Shown: positions 10,900 through 18,669 of the stretch, in pieces | Layout: the number at the start of each line of letters is the position of its first letter | How positions within the stretch are numbered: position 1 is the stretch's first letter | NCBI RefSeq assembly: GCF_002777975.1 | Contig: NZ_NGVS01000008.1 | Coordinates: forward strand, 85,920-136,655 | DNA from: Shewanella carassii | Lineage (GTDB): Bacteria; Pseudomonadota; Gammaproteobacteria; Enterobacterales; Shewanellaceae | Length of the DNA: 50,736 bases | Direction: 5' to 3' | Notes under the pieces: model-generated | What the model saw: only the letters and a program-made list of their open reading frames with translations | What the model was told of the DNA's origin: nothing | The model's database searches: none | Position numbers and translations under genes: made by a program

Positions 10900-12126
10900 T
10901 TAAGATGAAGCTTCCAAACAATCAACCGCCAACTCTGAGTAGGTGAGGATATCTTTACACCCTTGCGCGACTTTTGTGATTCGGTTTTGCTTAATCTTTT
11001 GCTGATTTTCAACTAATTGATTGGTTAGCTTTTTAAGATTCTGGAGGCTCATTTGATTTGGTGCCAACACATATTCCTCCTCATTCAAGTATTCCATAAA
11101 TGAGGCTACTTTGGGGTTATAGTCAATGGCAATGGAAGGTACTCCCTGAATAGCACTGCAAACATTGGCATGCAGGCGGGTCGCTATAGCAAAGTTGGCC
11201 CCAACATAGGCTGCACAAGTTTGATAAACATCTAGTGCTTGTTCAACTAAAACAACCTTGGTTTGATGGGTCATAAGAGCGTGAATCTGCCTGGCAACAA
11301 CACGATCGTCTTCCTGTGGATTCCCGTGTTGGTAAATTTGCTGTGGAATGAATACCACTGTTTTGCCAAGCTCTTCCACCAAATAGTCGGCAAATGCCGC
11401 GAGCGTTTGCTGGTAAAGGAGATTGTCTTCTGGTGACTGAGGTAGATAGCGGACACTGATGGCAACAAATCCAGGTTCAATAGCCAGAGGGTTATTGGCG
11501 ATTTGTTCTTTCGCATTGAATAAGCCCATTACGGCATCTGGCAGTACCTTGGCTTCACCTTTGTAGCCGAGAGCTTTGAGGTTATGTAAGCTCAAGGGAT
11601 CTCTCAAGGTAATACAATCGGCAATAGTTGAGGAAAAGTAGCTTAATTTTTGTCCGTAACAACTACTGAGTGGCCCTACAGAAATACCGTACCACATTAC
11701 GGGGACGGCATTCATTCTTGCCATTATTGAAAGCACGCTGAAATAAGGTACTGGTCCTCGAAAGAGTTCAATGGCGTAATCTACCAAGAAGTTTCCGGCA
11801 CCCAGAACCAGTAAGTCAGCGGTTGCTATCTCGCCAAATAGTTCATTCAATACCTGGGTATCATCATCATAATTAAATCCTTGAAACCATTTCCCTAAGC
11901 TTTCTGCCTTGGTTTCATACTCAAGATTTTTTACGCTGCGAAGCCCGTAAATACTATAATCCTGATCTAAGTGGCGGCTTAGTACTACTCCCTCAAAATC
12001 TCCAAATTGCTGACGTAGCTGGTCTATCAATACCACCAAGGCTGCATCATCGCCGTGACTGTAGATACCATAGGCTCCGGCAAAAATGATTTTTTTGCGA
12101 CGAGATGTAGTGGAGTGGGGGTTCAT
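10900..12126 (-). CDS. Polysaccharide pyruvyl transferase family protein
   Basis: A 408-residue protein resembling the CsaB/WcaK polysaccharide pyruvyl transferase family. It has an N-terminal glycine-rich FAGAYGIYSHGDDAALVVLI segment, a central LLVLGAGNFLVDYAIELF motif and a C-terminal ATRLHANVCSAIQGVPSIAI motif with conserved Arg-His. Known members form a pyruvate ketal on sugar hydroxyls using phosphoenolpyruvate; others are only GT-B-like relatives. It starts about 70 bases after the NeuB-like gene and precedes the SDR by 9 bases. It probably modifies the flagellar sugar or an attached group. The activity is not proven by sequence. Confidence 0.7.
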   Translation of the reverse strand: MNPHSTTSRRKKIIFAGAYGIYSHGDDAALVVLIDQLRQQFGDFEGVVLSRHLDQDYSIYGLRSVKNLEYETKAESLGKWFQGFNYDDDTQVLNELFGEIATADLLVLGAGNFLVDYAIELFRGPVPYFSVLSIMARMNAVPVMWYGISVGPLSSCYGQKLSYFSSTIADCITLRDPLSLHNLKALGYKGEAKVLPDAVMGLFNAKEQIANNPLAIEPGFVAISVRYLPQSPEDNLLYQQTLAAFADYLVEELGKTVVFIPQQIYQHGNPQEDDRVVARQIHALMTHQTKVVLVEQALDVYQTCAAYVGANFAIATRLHANVCSAIQGVPSIAIDYNPKVASFMEYLNEEEYVLAPNQMSLQNLKKLTNQLVENQQKIKQNRITKVAQGCKDILTYSELAVDCLEASS

Positions 12127-12194
12127 ATGGGTTTCCTATATCAACAAGAGGCTGCACCTAAGTGGTTTAATCCTGTAGGTAACAATTGCGTTAG

Positions 12195-13040
12195 TTATCT
12201 AAGGTGTTTTAGCGGCCGCAAACCATCGCTGGGGTCGGCGCGCCAGTCGCGATCCGGCGCTTCGCTGGGTGCCAGGAGTTTGCTGCTCTGACCATCGATA
12301 AGCTCGGCTTCGCGGCATTCGGCGATCACCGGCTGCATCTGCTGGGGTAGCCAACAGTGCCCCGCAGCGTATTCGGCGCCCTGTTCATCCAGGTCGATAT
12401 GAAATTCCACGCAATCGGCTTGCCAGCGGCCTACGGCGCGGCGAATCACCGCCGCTGATACGCTGTGATCAGACCAACCTACTTTAACTCCATAGCGCTC
12501 CCGAAAAGCGCCAATTACCGCCAGGTTGCAATCGGATTTAGGTGTCGGGTAGGCCGATACGCAGTGCAGCAGGGTAATATCGCGGCAACCCGAGTCTTTC
12601 AACACAGAGATAGCGTGATCTATCTCATCGAAGTTGGCCATGCCGGCAGAAATGACCACGGGTTTTCCTGTCTTGGCACAGGCTATCAGCAGTTCATCCC
12701 ATAGCAGTTCATAAGAGGCGATTTTGTAGAAATCGACATAGGGCTCAAGCTCTTTGACGGCATCGAGATAAAAAGGCGTGCAGGAAAATGCAATGCCGTG
12801 GCTATCGCAGCAGCGTTTCAACTGTGGCAGAAAACTGACCGGCAGTTCCCAATCCTTGCGTTTTCTGTGCATTTCGCTCTTTTCGAGGATCTCGGGGGCG
12901 AACAGCTGATCAATTTTAAAGAGCTGAAACTTGACGGCATCACAGCCGATGGCCGCCGCAGACGCAATAAAATCAAAGCAGCGTTCCAGATCCCTATGAT
13001 GATTGCTGGAGACTTCGGCAATAAAAAGCGTATGTTTCAT
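12195..13040 (-). CDS. Short NeuB/PseI-like nonulosonic acid synthase
   Basis: TIM-barrel condensing enzyme of the N-acetylneuraminate/pseudaminate synthase family, joining phosphoenolpyruvate to a six-carbon amino sugar. Recognisable motifs are FIAEVSSNHHRD (6-17), DAVKFQLFK, FSCTPFYLDAV, YKIASYEL, VISAGMA, LHCVSAYPTP and GWSDHSV, followed by VEFHIDLDEQG. At 281 residues it lacks the C-terminal SAF (antifreeze-like) domain that completes typical NeuB/PseI proteins of about 340-350 residues. No continuation with SAF motifs is seen in the following 60 bases. In the cluster it fills the PseI role, or is a divergent partner supplying a related sugar. Confidence 0.75.
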   Translation of the reverse strand: MKHTLFIAEVSSNHHRDLERCFDFIASAAAIGCDAVKFQLFKIDQLFAPEILEKSEMHRKRKDWELPVSFLPQLKRCCDSHGIAFSCTPFYLDAVKELEPYVDFYKIASYELLWDELLIACAKTGKPVVISAGMANFDEIDHAISVLKDSGCRDITLLHCVSAYPTPKSDCNLAVIGAFRERYGVKVGWSDHSVSAAVIRRAVGRWQADCVEFHIDLDEQGAEYAAGHCWLPQQMQPVIAECREAELIDGQSSKLLAPSEAPDRDWRADPSDGLRPLKHLR

Positions 13041-13102
13041 CAGTTTCTTCCGCTTGGGTGATTCAAGTGCTTTATCGGCACTGAAAGAGTATTCCTGAGT
13101 GC

Positions 13103-13348
13103 TTAGGCCAATAAAGGCACGAGTTCATATTCCAGGGTGTCGGCCAGCCCCAGCCAGTCATGGCGTTGTTGCGAGGCCAACATGCCGGGGACCAGTTGCA
13201 ACGCTTCGCTTGGCAGCTGTTGCTGTTCCAGTCGGGTTTGCATCTGCTCGATGCAATCTTTCAGCCGCCCGGAGGCCTCGGCTTCTTTGCCAAGCCTGAA
13301 CGCGGTGGCCGTGTCGAGTAGCTGTTGTGGCAATGAATCTTGGATCAT
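13103..13348 (-). CDS. Small conserved-looking protein between maf and the NeuB-like gene
   Basis: An 81-residue protein beginning MIQDSLPQQLLDTATAFRLG. The ATG at 13348 overlaps the maf-like stop as ATGA, supporting this start over one eight codons upstream. The sequence is rich in Leu, Gln and Glu and predicted mostly helical by eye, with no cysteines, transmembrane stretch or signal peptide. I recognise no family. Its tight coupling to the glycosyltransferase suggests an accessory or partner protein for flagellin modification. That is inference. Confidence 0.65.
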   Translation of the reverse strand: MIQDSLPQQLLDTATAFRLGKEAEASGRLKDCIEQMQTRLEQQQLPSEALQLVPGMLASQQRHDWLGLADTLEYELVPLLA

Positions 13349-14676
13349 GGTTTCAACTCCTTGTATTGGCAACCTTTAATTCGGGCGCCTGAGAGGCTGG
13401 TTTGATAAAACCTGACATGGGGCCGCTTGGCTATGTAGGTTTCCAGGTTTCGCAGGTAAGCCCTGAGGTTGAGATCGGTTGCCACCCTTTGACCATGGCC
13501 ATCCAGTACCCAGTGGCTGGCATTTAGCACTTTTTGGGTGGTGCATTTTACCCAGGTTTGGGTCATCTCGTCCTGAGTGGTCTTGGCAAAGTCATCCCAA
13601 AAGGCGTGGCTCTTGTTGTGGCAATAGCAAAAGTCGCAGCCCAGCAGGGTAATTTCCCGTCCGCCCAGTAGTACTGCCAGATCTATCGCCGGGTGGATCA
13701 CGCTGCCATTGGTATAAAGGCGAGTCTTGGGTATCTCTTTGCCCAGCGCATCATAAAGTGGACTATTGCCATAGGCGTTAAACCTGGGGCCTTTCCAACC
13801 ATTGAGGATCTCGGGAGCGACCCTGGGATAATAAGCCAGTGCAATGCCTTCGCTGAGTGCCAGGGGCAGGTGGTATTCGCCGATAAGTCCGTCGATGCAA
13901 ACCACTATGTCGGGGCGAATATTGTGGTGCAGTAAGCCTTTCATGGCGGTGTCGGCGCAGATAATGACAGGCCTTTGCGGTTGTGTTTGCAACTTGGCTA
14001 GGTAATCGTAATGTTCTTCCAGCGAAGGCCCGGCACCTATGACCAGGGCCTTATGGCTATGGATCTGCCGCTTAAGCTCAATCACATCGGGGTCATGCAG
14101 CAGAAAAGGGCGATTATCCTGCAAACGCTGGATTATCGCAGGGTCGGTCGCCTGATGGCGACGGTTGATATAAGGCAGATTTTGCTCGAGCACCAAGAGA
14201 TCCCTGAGCCTGGCATTTTCATCACTGCAGAGTTCCAGGTCGGCTATCAGGGCGATATAAGGTTCGGTCACCTTAAGTTGTCCCGGTTGCAACTCCAGAG
14301 TGACGGCCGGATGGCTCAACCACTCGGATTGATCTGTGTAGCTGAGCACCAGAGCGAAAATGGCCGGGTTGAGAACATTTACCGCCAGCTTGGTTATGGC
14401 AGGATTATCCAACAATACACTGGGCACATCGCCCATCCCTACGCCATAGAGACTGACCTCGGTCGAGTCGGCTGGCAGAGTATCAATATACAGTCTGGCT
14501 TCTGCCAAACGGTTGTGACGGCTGCTGAGCTGAATGCCATCGACACTGATGGTCTGATTTTGCCCTGTCACCAAGGCCGCATCCAGGCTGCCGGGCGCTT
14601 GTTGTTTGAGTATCGCCCCCGCCAGTGGCCATCTGGACTGGATGATTTGCAAATTGGCTGCAAATAGCTCTGTCAT
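13345..14676 (-). CDS. Motility accessory factor (Maf/DUF115) flagellin glycosyltransferase
   Basis: A 443-residue protein of the Maf/DUF115 (MptE-like) family. Known Maf proteins transfer pseudaminic or legionaminic acid from CMP to Ser/Thr of flagellin in the cytoplasm before export. The family core is clear: ALVIGAGPSLEEHYDYLAKL near residue 212, VIICADTAMKGLLHHNIRPDIVVCIDG, and later ITLLGCDFCYCHNKSHAF. It is the first gene of the reverse operon and the probable final step of the cluster. Its partners would be flagellins FlaA and FlaB at 45-47 kb. Only one Maf protein is present in this window. Confidence 0.85.
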   Translation of the reverse strand: MTELFAANLQIIQSRWPLAGAILKQQAPGSLDAALVTGQNQTISVDGIQLSSRHNRLAEARLYIDTLPADSTEVSLYGVGMGDVPSVLLDNPAITKLAVNVLNPAIFALVLSYTDQSEWLSHPAVTLELQPGQLKVTEPYIALIADLELCSDENARLRDLLVLEQNLPYINRRHQATDPAIIQRLQDNRPFLLHDPDVIELKRQIHSHKALVIGAGPSLEEHYDYLAKLQTQPQRPVIICADTAMKGLLHHNIRPDIVVCIDGLIGEYHLPLALSEGIALAYYPRVAPEILNGWKGPRFNAYGNSPLYDALGKEIPKTRLYTNGSVIHPAIDLAVLLGGREITLLGCDFCYCHNKSHAFWDDFAKTTQDEMTQTWVKCTTQKVLNASHWVLDGHGQRVATDLNLRAYLRNLETYIAKRPHVRFYQTSLSGARIKGCQYKELKP

Positions 14677-15315
14677 GGAGGTTTCCTCGTTGAAGATAGA
14701 TTAGTGTCACAACCCTGATTGTTACCTACCGCTTGGTAGGCGATAGGGTTCTGACTTTAAAGTTTAAATAATACAGTATCTTGGTACTTAGCGTTTACCA
14801 AAGTCTTAATCGGTGCCTGAGAGCATAAGTTTCCAATATCCGACTCATTTTAGGGTGGTACGCACCTTGTTGTATGCCAAGAAGCTGGAAGTTCAATGGC
14901 CTTGAACAAACGGGATTTCCCCTCAATCTGTTGATAAGTGCATGGCACAACATCTGGCGGCTCAATGCTCAGGCCTTCGGGTCTCGGCTGCAGTCTCTTG
15001 CGCTGTACTCACCTGGTAACCCGCTTGTCAAAAAAATGGCTTTGTTGACTCCATGGCTATGTCCGCTTCAGTGCAGCAAATCGCGTTCCAGTTTGTAAAT
15101 CTTTTACGAGTTTAACTATGACGAGGCCGCAGAGCGGCTCTGTTTAATCGACCTAACAAATGTAAGTTACGTTTTTAGCGGTTTATTTGTGATTTGAGTC
15201 AAAAGGTTGATTTGGTGTGATTGTTATCATTGCGCGCCGTGTGGCTCGGCACCGAACCATACCTATTTTATTTGGGCTGACTGTTTCGGCTCATGTGCAT
15301 TCCCAAGGAAATGAC
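14677..15315 (+). promoter_or_regulatory. Divergent intergenic region between maf-like gene and pstS, with candidate CRP-type sites
   Basis: About 640 bases without a convincing gene. It must contain the leftward promoter of the sugar operon and the rightward promoter of pst. Two half-symmetric sites fit the CRP pattern TGTGA-N6-TCACA imperfectly: TGTGA-N6-TCAAA at 15188-15203, and TGTGA-N6-TCATT about 30 bases later. No clear Pho box was found. A 74-codon open frame at 14874-15098 lacks a ribosome site and protein-like composition. Confidence 0.3.
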
Positions 15316-16146
15316 ATGCGACTTAAATTCAGATTTATCAAGTTGTTATTATGCTCTGTGCTGGCGGTTCCTGCTGTTGGCATGGCGTCTGAGCTCGATC
15401 GCTTTGAAAACTTGTCCGGTACCTTGAACATTGCCGGTGGTACCGCGCATATCCCTGTGATGAAGCAGGCGGCAAAAACCATTATGTCTGCCAATAACGA
15501 TATTCGCATTACTATTGCCGGTGGCGGCAGTGGCGTGGGTGCTCAGCAGGTTGCCAAGGGACTGGTTGAAATCGGTAATACCGGCCGCCCTCTGAAGCCG
15601 GGTGAATTGAAATACGGTCTGCTTTCTTTCCCATTTGCCATCGATGGCGTTGCGGTTATCGTCAATCCGACCAACCCCATTCAACAGCTGAGCTCGCAAC
15701 AGGTGATGGATATCTATTCCGGTAAAATAACCAACTGGAAGAGCCTGGGCGGTGACGATCGGCAGATCAATATTTTCACCCGTGATGAAGCCAGCGGTAC
15801 TCGCTCGGTATTCGTTAAAAAGTTGCTGAATAAGTCGCCTGTTTCGGCTCAGGCCAATGTTGTACCTTCCAATGGTGCGATGAAAACTGCGATTGCCCGC
15901 GATCCCGGTGCCATTGGTTACAGCAGTGTCGGTTATATCGATCAGACAGTGAAAGCGCCGATATTGGACAATGTGCTGCCCACCAATGAAGCCTGTGCTT
16001 CTGGTGAATACCCTGTAGTGCGTAAGCTGTATATGAATACCAAGGGACAACCTAAGGGGCTGACCCAGGCGTTTATTGACTATATCTATGGTCCAGACGG
16101 CGCTGAATTTATCCGTGAAGCCGGATATATTCCTGTCGGACATTAA
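15316..16146 (+). CDS. pstS: Phosphate ABC transporter substrate-binding protein PstS
   Basis: Periplasmic phosphate-binding component. The chosen ATG has an AAGGA ribosome site six bases upstream and gives a clean signal peptide (MRLKFRFIKLLLCSVLAVPA, then GMAS-ELDRF); a longer frame starting at 15217 would bury it. The mature protein has PstS motifs: the IAGGGSGVGAQQVAKGLVEIGNTGR segment with Ser/Gly phosphate contacts, the DGVAVIVNPTNP strand, TRDEASGTRSVF and AIGYSSVGYID. The length of 276 residues fits the short PstS class. It is the first of four co-directional pst genes, 6 bases before pstC. Confidence 0.9.
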   Translation: MRLKFRFIKLLLCSVLAVPAVGMASELDRFENLSGTLNIAGGTAHIPVMKQAAKTIMSANNDIRITIAGGGSGVGAQQVAKGLVEIGNTGRPLKPGELKYGLLSFPFAIDGVAVIVNPTNPIQQLSSQQVMDIYSGKITNWKSLGGDDRQINIFTRDEASGTRSVFVKKLLNKSPVSAQANVVPSNGAMKTAIARDPGAIGYSSVGYIDQTVKAPILDNVLPTNEACASGEYPVVRKLYMNTKGQPKGLTQAFIDYIYGPDGAEFIREAGYIPVGH

Positions 16147-16152
16147 TGACTC

Positions 16153-17019
16153 ATGACCACACAGATCTCCGCTGAGCGGATACTGCAACTTCTGGCCGCA
16201 TCAGTATTGTTGCTGATCGTGCTGCTGTTTGGGTTTCTGATGTGGTTTGCATTGCCGGTGTTTTTCAACCCGCAAACCAGCGTGTTGTCGTTACACTGGC
16301 AACCGGAGCAGGGGCAATTTGGCATAGTTGCCATGATTGCCGGCTCCGGTTTGTTGGGACTGCTGGCCTTACTGTTGGCATTTCCTATCGCCCTTGGCAT
16401 CACAGGGTTTTGTTTATTACCTCGCTATCGAAGGCCTGCGCGTTTTATCCGGGCGCTGATCCGCTTGATGGCCGGGATCCCGACCGTGGTGTATGGGTTG
16501 GCCGCTGTGTTTTTGCTGGTGCCGCTGATCCGGGAAACCTTTCGAACCGGTTCGGGGTTCAGCCTCATCAGTGCCACTCTGGTGATAGTGCTGTTGATCT
16601 TGCCTGTGATGGTGATGATGTTGGACAGTCAATGTCGCCCTTTGGCCAAAGAACTCAGAATGGTGTCTGCTTCTCTGGGGTTCAGCGATCTCCAAACCCT
16701 GTATCATCTGGTATTACCCAATGCCCGCCGCGCCATGGCCAGCGCCGCCTTACTCGGTTTTGGCAGGGCCATAGGCGATACCTTGCTGCCTTTGATGCTG
16801 GCCGGCAATGCGCCGCAGCTTCCGGACAGTGTATTTGATTCGGTTCGCACCCTGACGGCGCATATTGGCTTGGTGCTGGCCACGGAAAATGATAGCGCCA
16901 TGTACAACTCACTGTTTGCCGCCGGTTTGTTGCTGCTCACTATCAGTGTGCTGGTGACTCTGTTGATCCGCTATATGACCTCGTCTGCCAAGGCCACCAC
17001 CGAGGGTTCTGGGTCTTGA
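16153..17019 (+). CDS. pstC: Phosphate ABC transporter permease PstC
   Basis: A 288-residue inner-membrane permease with about six hydrophobic segments, beginning with one at residues 10-36. The cytoplasmic EAA-type loop reads ASLGFSDLQTLYHLVLPNARRAMASAALLGFGRAIGDT. The PstC-typical AGIPTVVYGLAAVFLL segment precedes it. Its stop TGA lies inside the TTGA overlap with the start of pstA, indicating coupled translation. It pairs with PstA to form the phosphate channel. Confidence 0.9.
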   Translation: MTTQISAERILQLLAASVLLLIVLLFGFLMWFALPVFFNPQTSVLSLHWQPEQGQFGIVAMIAGSGLLGLLALLLAFPIALGITGFCLLPRYRRPARFIRALIRLMAGIPTVVYGLAAVFLLVPLIRETFRTGSGFSLISATLVIVLLILPVMVMMLDSQCRPLAKELRMVSASLGFSDLQTLYHLVLPNARRAMASAALLGFGRAIGDTLLPLMLAGNAPQLPDSVFDSVRTLTAHIGLVLATENDSAMYNSLFAAGLLLLTISVLVTLLIRYMTSSAKATTEGSGS

Positions 17020-17876
17020 AAGCCAAGTGTTTCCATTATTGGTGTTTATTCTGCAGCGCCATGCTGTTGCTGTGTCTCTTGTCACTGCTGGGATTTATTC
17101 TATATCGAGGCGTTCCCACGCTCAGCCTGTCGCTCTATTTTGGTGATACTGAACCCTTAAAAGGTTTCTTGGGACAGGCGCCTATCTGGGATGGGATTTG
17201 GCCTGCCTGTGTTGGAACTCTGGCGGTGGTTGCCAGTGCTTTGATGATCGCCTTGCTGCCCGGGCTGGCAACCGGAATTTGGCTGGCAACGGCGAAAACA
17301 TCCAAGGCAAAGGTGCTATTGGAGCTGGCGGTCGATATCCTGGCCGGCGTTCCCTCGATATTGATGGGCTTGTTTGGCTTTACCCTTATTCTGTTACTGC
17401 GCAACACCTTGCTGCCTTCTGCCAACACCTGTCTGGTACTGTCGGCATTTTGCCTGGCGATGTTGATCATTCCCTATCTGGCCGTTTCTACCCGCACGGC
17501 GCTGCAGGCGCTGCCTGTGTCTTTGAGTTTAACCGCACTCTCACTCGGCATGACACAGTGGCAAGCTTTGCGCTTTGTATTGTTGCCCCAGGCCGAGCGC
17601 GGGATCCGCGGTGGCATCATGTTGGCCATCGGCCGAGCCGCAGAAGATACCGCGGTGATCATGCTGACCGGCGCAGTTGCCAATGCGGGGTTACCTGGCG
17701 GGATCTTTGAACGGTTTGAAGCCCTGCCTTTTACGATTTTTTATTACAGTGCCCAGTATCAGAGCGAGGCCGAATTGCAGATGGCGTTTGGTGCCGCGCT
17801 GACACTCCTGTGTTTAACTGCCACGGTATTTTCCATGGCCAACTGGGTGACACGTTTTCCCGGAAGGAATCATTAG
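17016..17876 (+). CDS. pstA: Phosphate ABC transporter permease PstA
   Basis: A 286-residue membrane permease with six hydrophobic segments. Motifs are the DILAGVPSILMGLFGF stretch and the EAA loop SLGMTQWQALRFVLLPQAERGIRGGIMLAIGRAAEDTAVIMLTG, which contains the AAEDTA signature seen in PstA. It starts at a TTG overlapping the pstC stop; no nearby ATG preserves the first hydrophobic helix. It ends one base before the pstB ATG. Confidence 0.9.
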   Translation: MKAKCFHYWCLFCSAMLLLCLLSLLGFILYRGVPTLSLSLYFGDTEPLKGFLGQAPIWDGIWPACVGTLAVVASALMIALLPGLATGIWLATAKTSKAKVLLELAVDILAGVPSILMGLFGFTLILLLRNTLLPSANTCLVLSAFCLAMLIIPYLAVSTRTALQALPVSLSLTALSLGMTQWQALRFVLLPQAERGIRGGIMLAIGRAAEDTAVIMLTGAVANAGLPGGIFERFEALPFTIFYYSAQYQSEAELQMAFGAALTLLCLTATVFSMANWVTRFPGRNH

Positions 17877-17877
17877 T

Positions 17878-18600
17878 ATGGCGTTATCAAAGGCTGCGGA
17901 TGTCGCGGGCACTGTGTCTAACCTCAGTGTGTATTTTGGTCAACAAGCGGCACTCGAAAACATCAACATGCAGATCCATCGGCGGCGGATCAATGTGCTC
18001 AGCGGGCCGTCAGGCTCGGGGAAAACCACCCTGTTACGGGCGCTCAATCGCCTCAATGACGAATATCAATATAGTCGTACCCGGGGTGAGATAACGCTTT
18101 GCGTAGCAGATAAGCCGCTTTCGGTTAATCAACTGAAAACCACAGAGTTACCCTATTTGCGCCGTAAAGTCGGTATGGTGTTTCAACATCCGCAACTGCT
18201 TCCCGGCAGTGTGGCGCAAAACCTGTTACTTCCCTTGAAAGTGGTCGGTAACCTGCAGGGGGAGGCCGCGCTGAAACAGATGCAGCAAGCTTTTGAGCAG
18301 GCGGCGTTGTGGGATGAGGTCAAAGATCGCCTGTCGGCACCGGCCTCAACCTTATCCGGCGGGCAACAGCAGCGCCTTTGCCTGGCCCGCACCCTGGTTT
18401 TTGAGCCGGATATCTTATTGCTCGATGAGCCTACCTCTTCACTCGATCCCGAAGCTACTGCACAAATTGAAGCCTTGATAAAACGCCTCGCCGGTCATTG
18501 TACCCTGGTGATGGTTTCTCACTGTGAACATCAAACAGCCAGATTGGCCGATCATCTCTATCGTTTTGAGTACGGGAGATTACGACCTGAGTCGGCATGA
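17878..18600 (+). CDS. pstB: Phosphate ABC transporter ATP-binding protein PstB
   Basis: ATPase subunit that powers phosphate uptake. The 240-residue protein has Walker A GPSGSGKTT (about 42-50), Q-loop VGMVFQHPQLLPGS, signature LSGGQQQR, Walker B ILLLDEPTSSLDPEA and H-loop MVSHCEHQ. It is shorter than most PstB proteins (about 250-270 residues). No phoU follows. The next gene converges from the other strand, so this operon encodes only the transporter. Confidence 0.9.
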   Translation: MALSKAADVAGTVSNLSVYFGQQAALENINMQIHRRRINVLSGPSGSGKTTLLRALNRLNDEYQYSRTRGEITLCVADKPLSVNQLKTTELPYLRRKVGMVFQHPQLLPGSVAQNLLLPLKVVGNLQGEAALKQMQQAFEQAALWDEVKDRLSAPASTLSGGQQQRLCLARTLVFEPDILLLDEPTSSLDPEATAQIEALIKRLAGHCTLVMVSHCEHQTARLADHLYRFEYGRLRPESA

Positions 18601-18607
18601 GTGCGCC

Positions 18608-18644
18608 GAATCACTCTTTGTCTGGCTTAACCAAAGAGAGATTC
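18608..18644. terminator. Inverted repeat between convergent pstB and LRR genes
   Basis: A 12-base-pair hairpin with one internal A-A mismatch: GAATC-A-CTCTTTG pairs with CAAAGAG-A-GATTC around an 11-base loop. It lies eight bases after pstB and before the end of the convergent LRR gene, so it may act in both directions. No strong T-tract follows, so termination is inferred from position and symmetry. Confidence 0.45.
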
Positions 18645-18669
18645 AGACACGCTTTTGCAATTGCTCGGC

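Noticed and set aside
14874..15098. Forward open frame of 74 codons between maf and pstS
   Set aside because: No ribosome site, biased composition unlike neighbours and no recognisable motif; the region is better read as a regulatory gap.
15120..15315. Pho box before pstS
   Set aside because: No pair of CTGTCAT-like repeats 11 bases apart could be seen.
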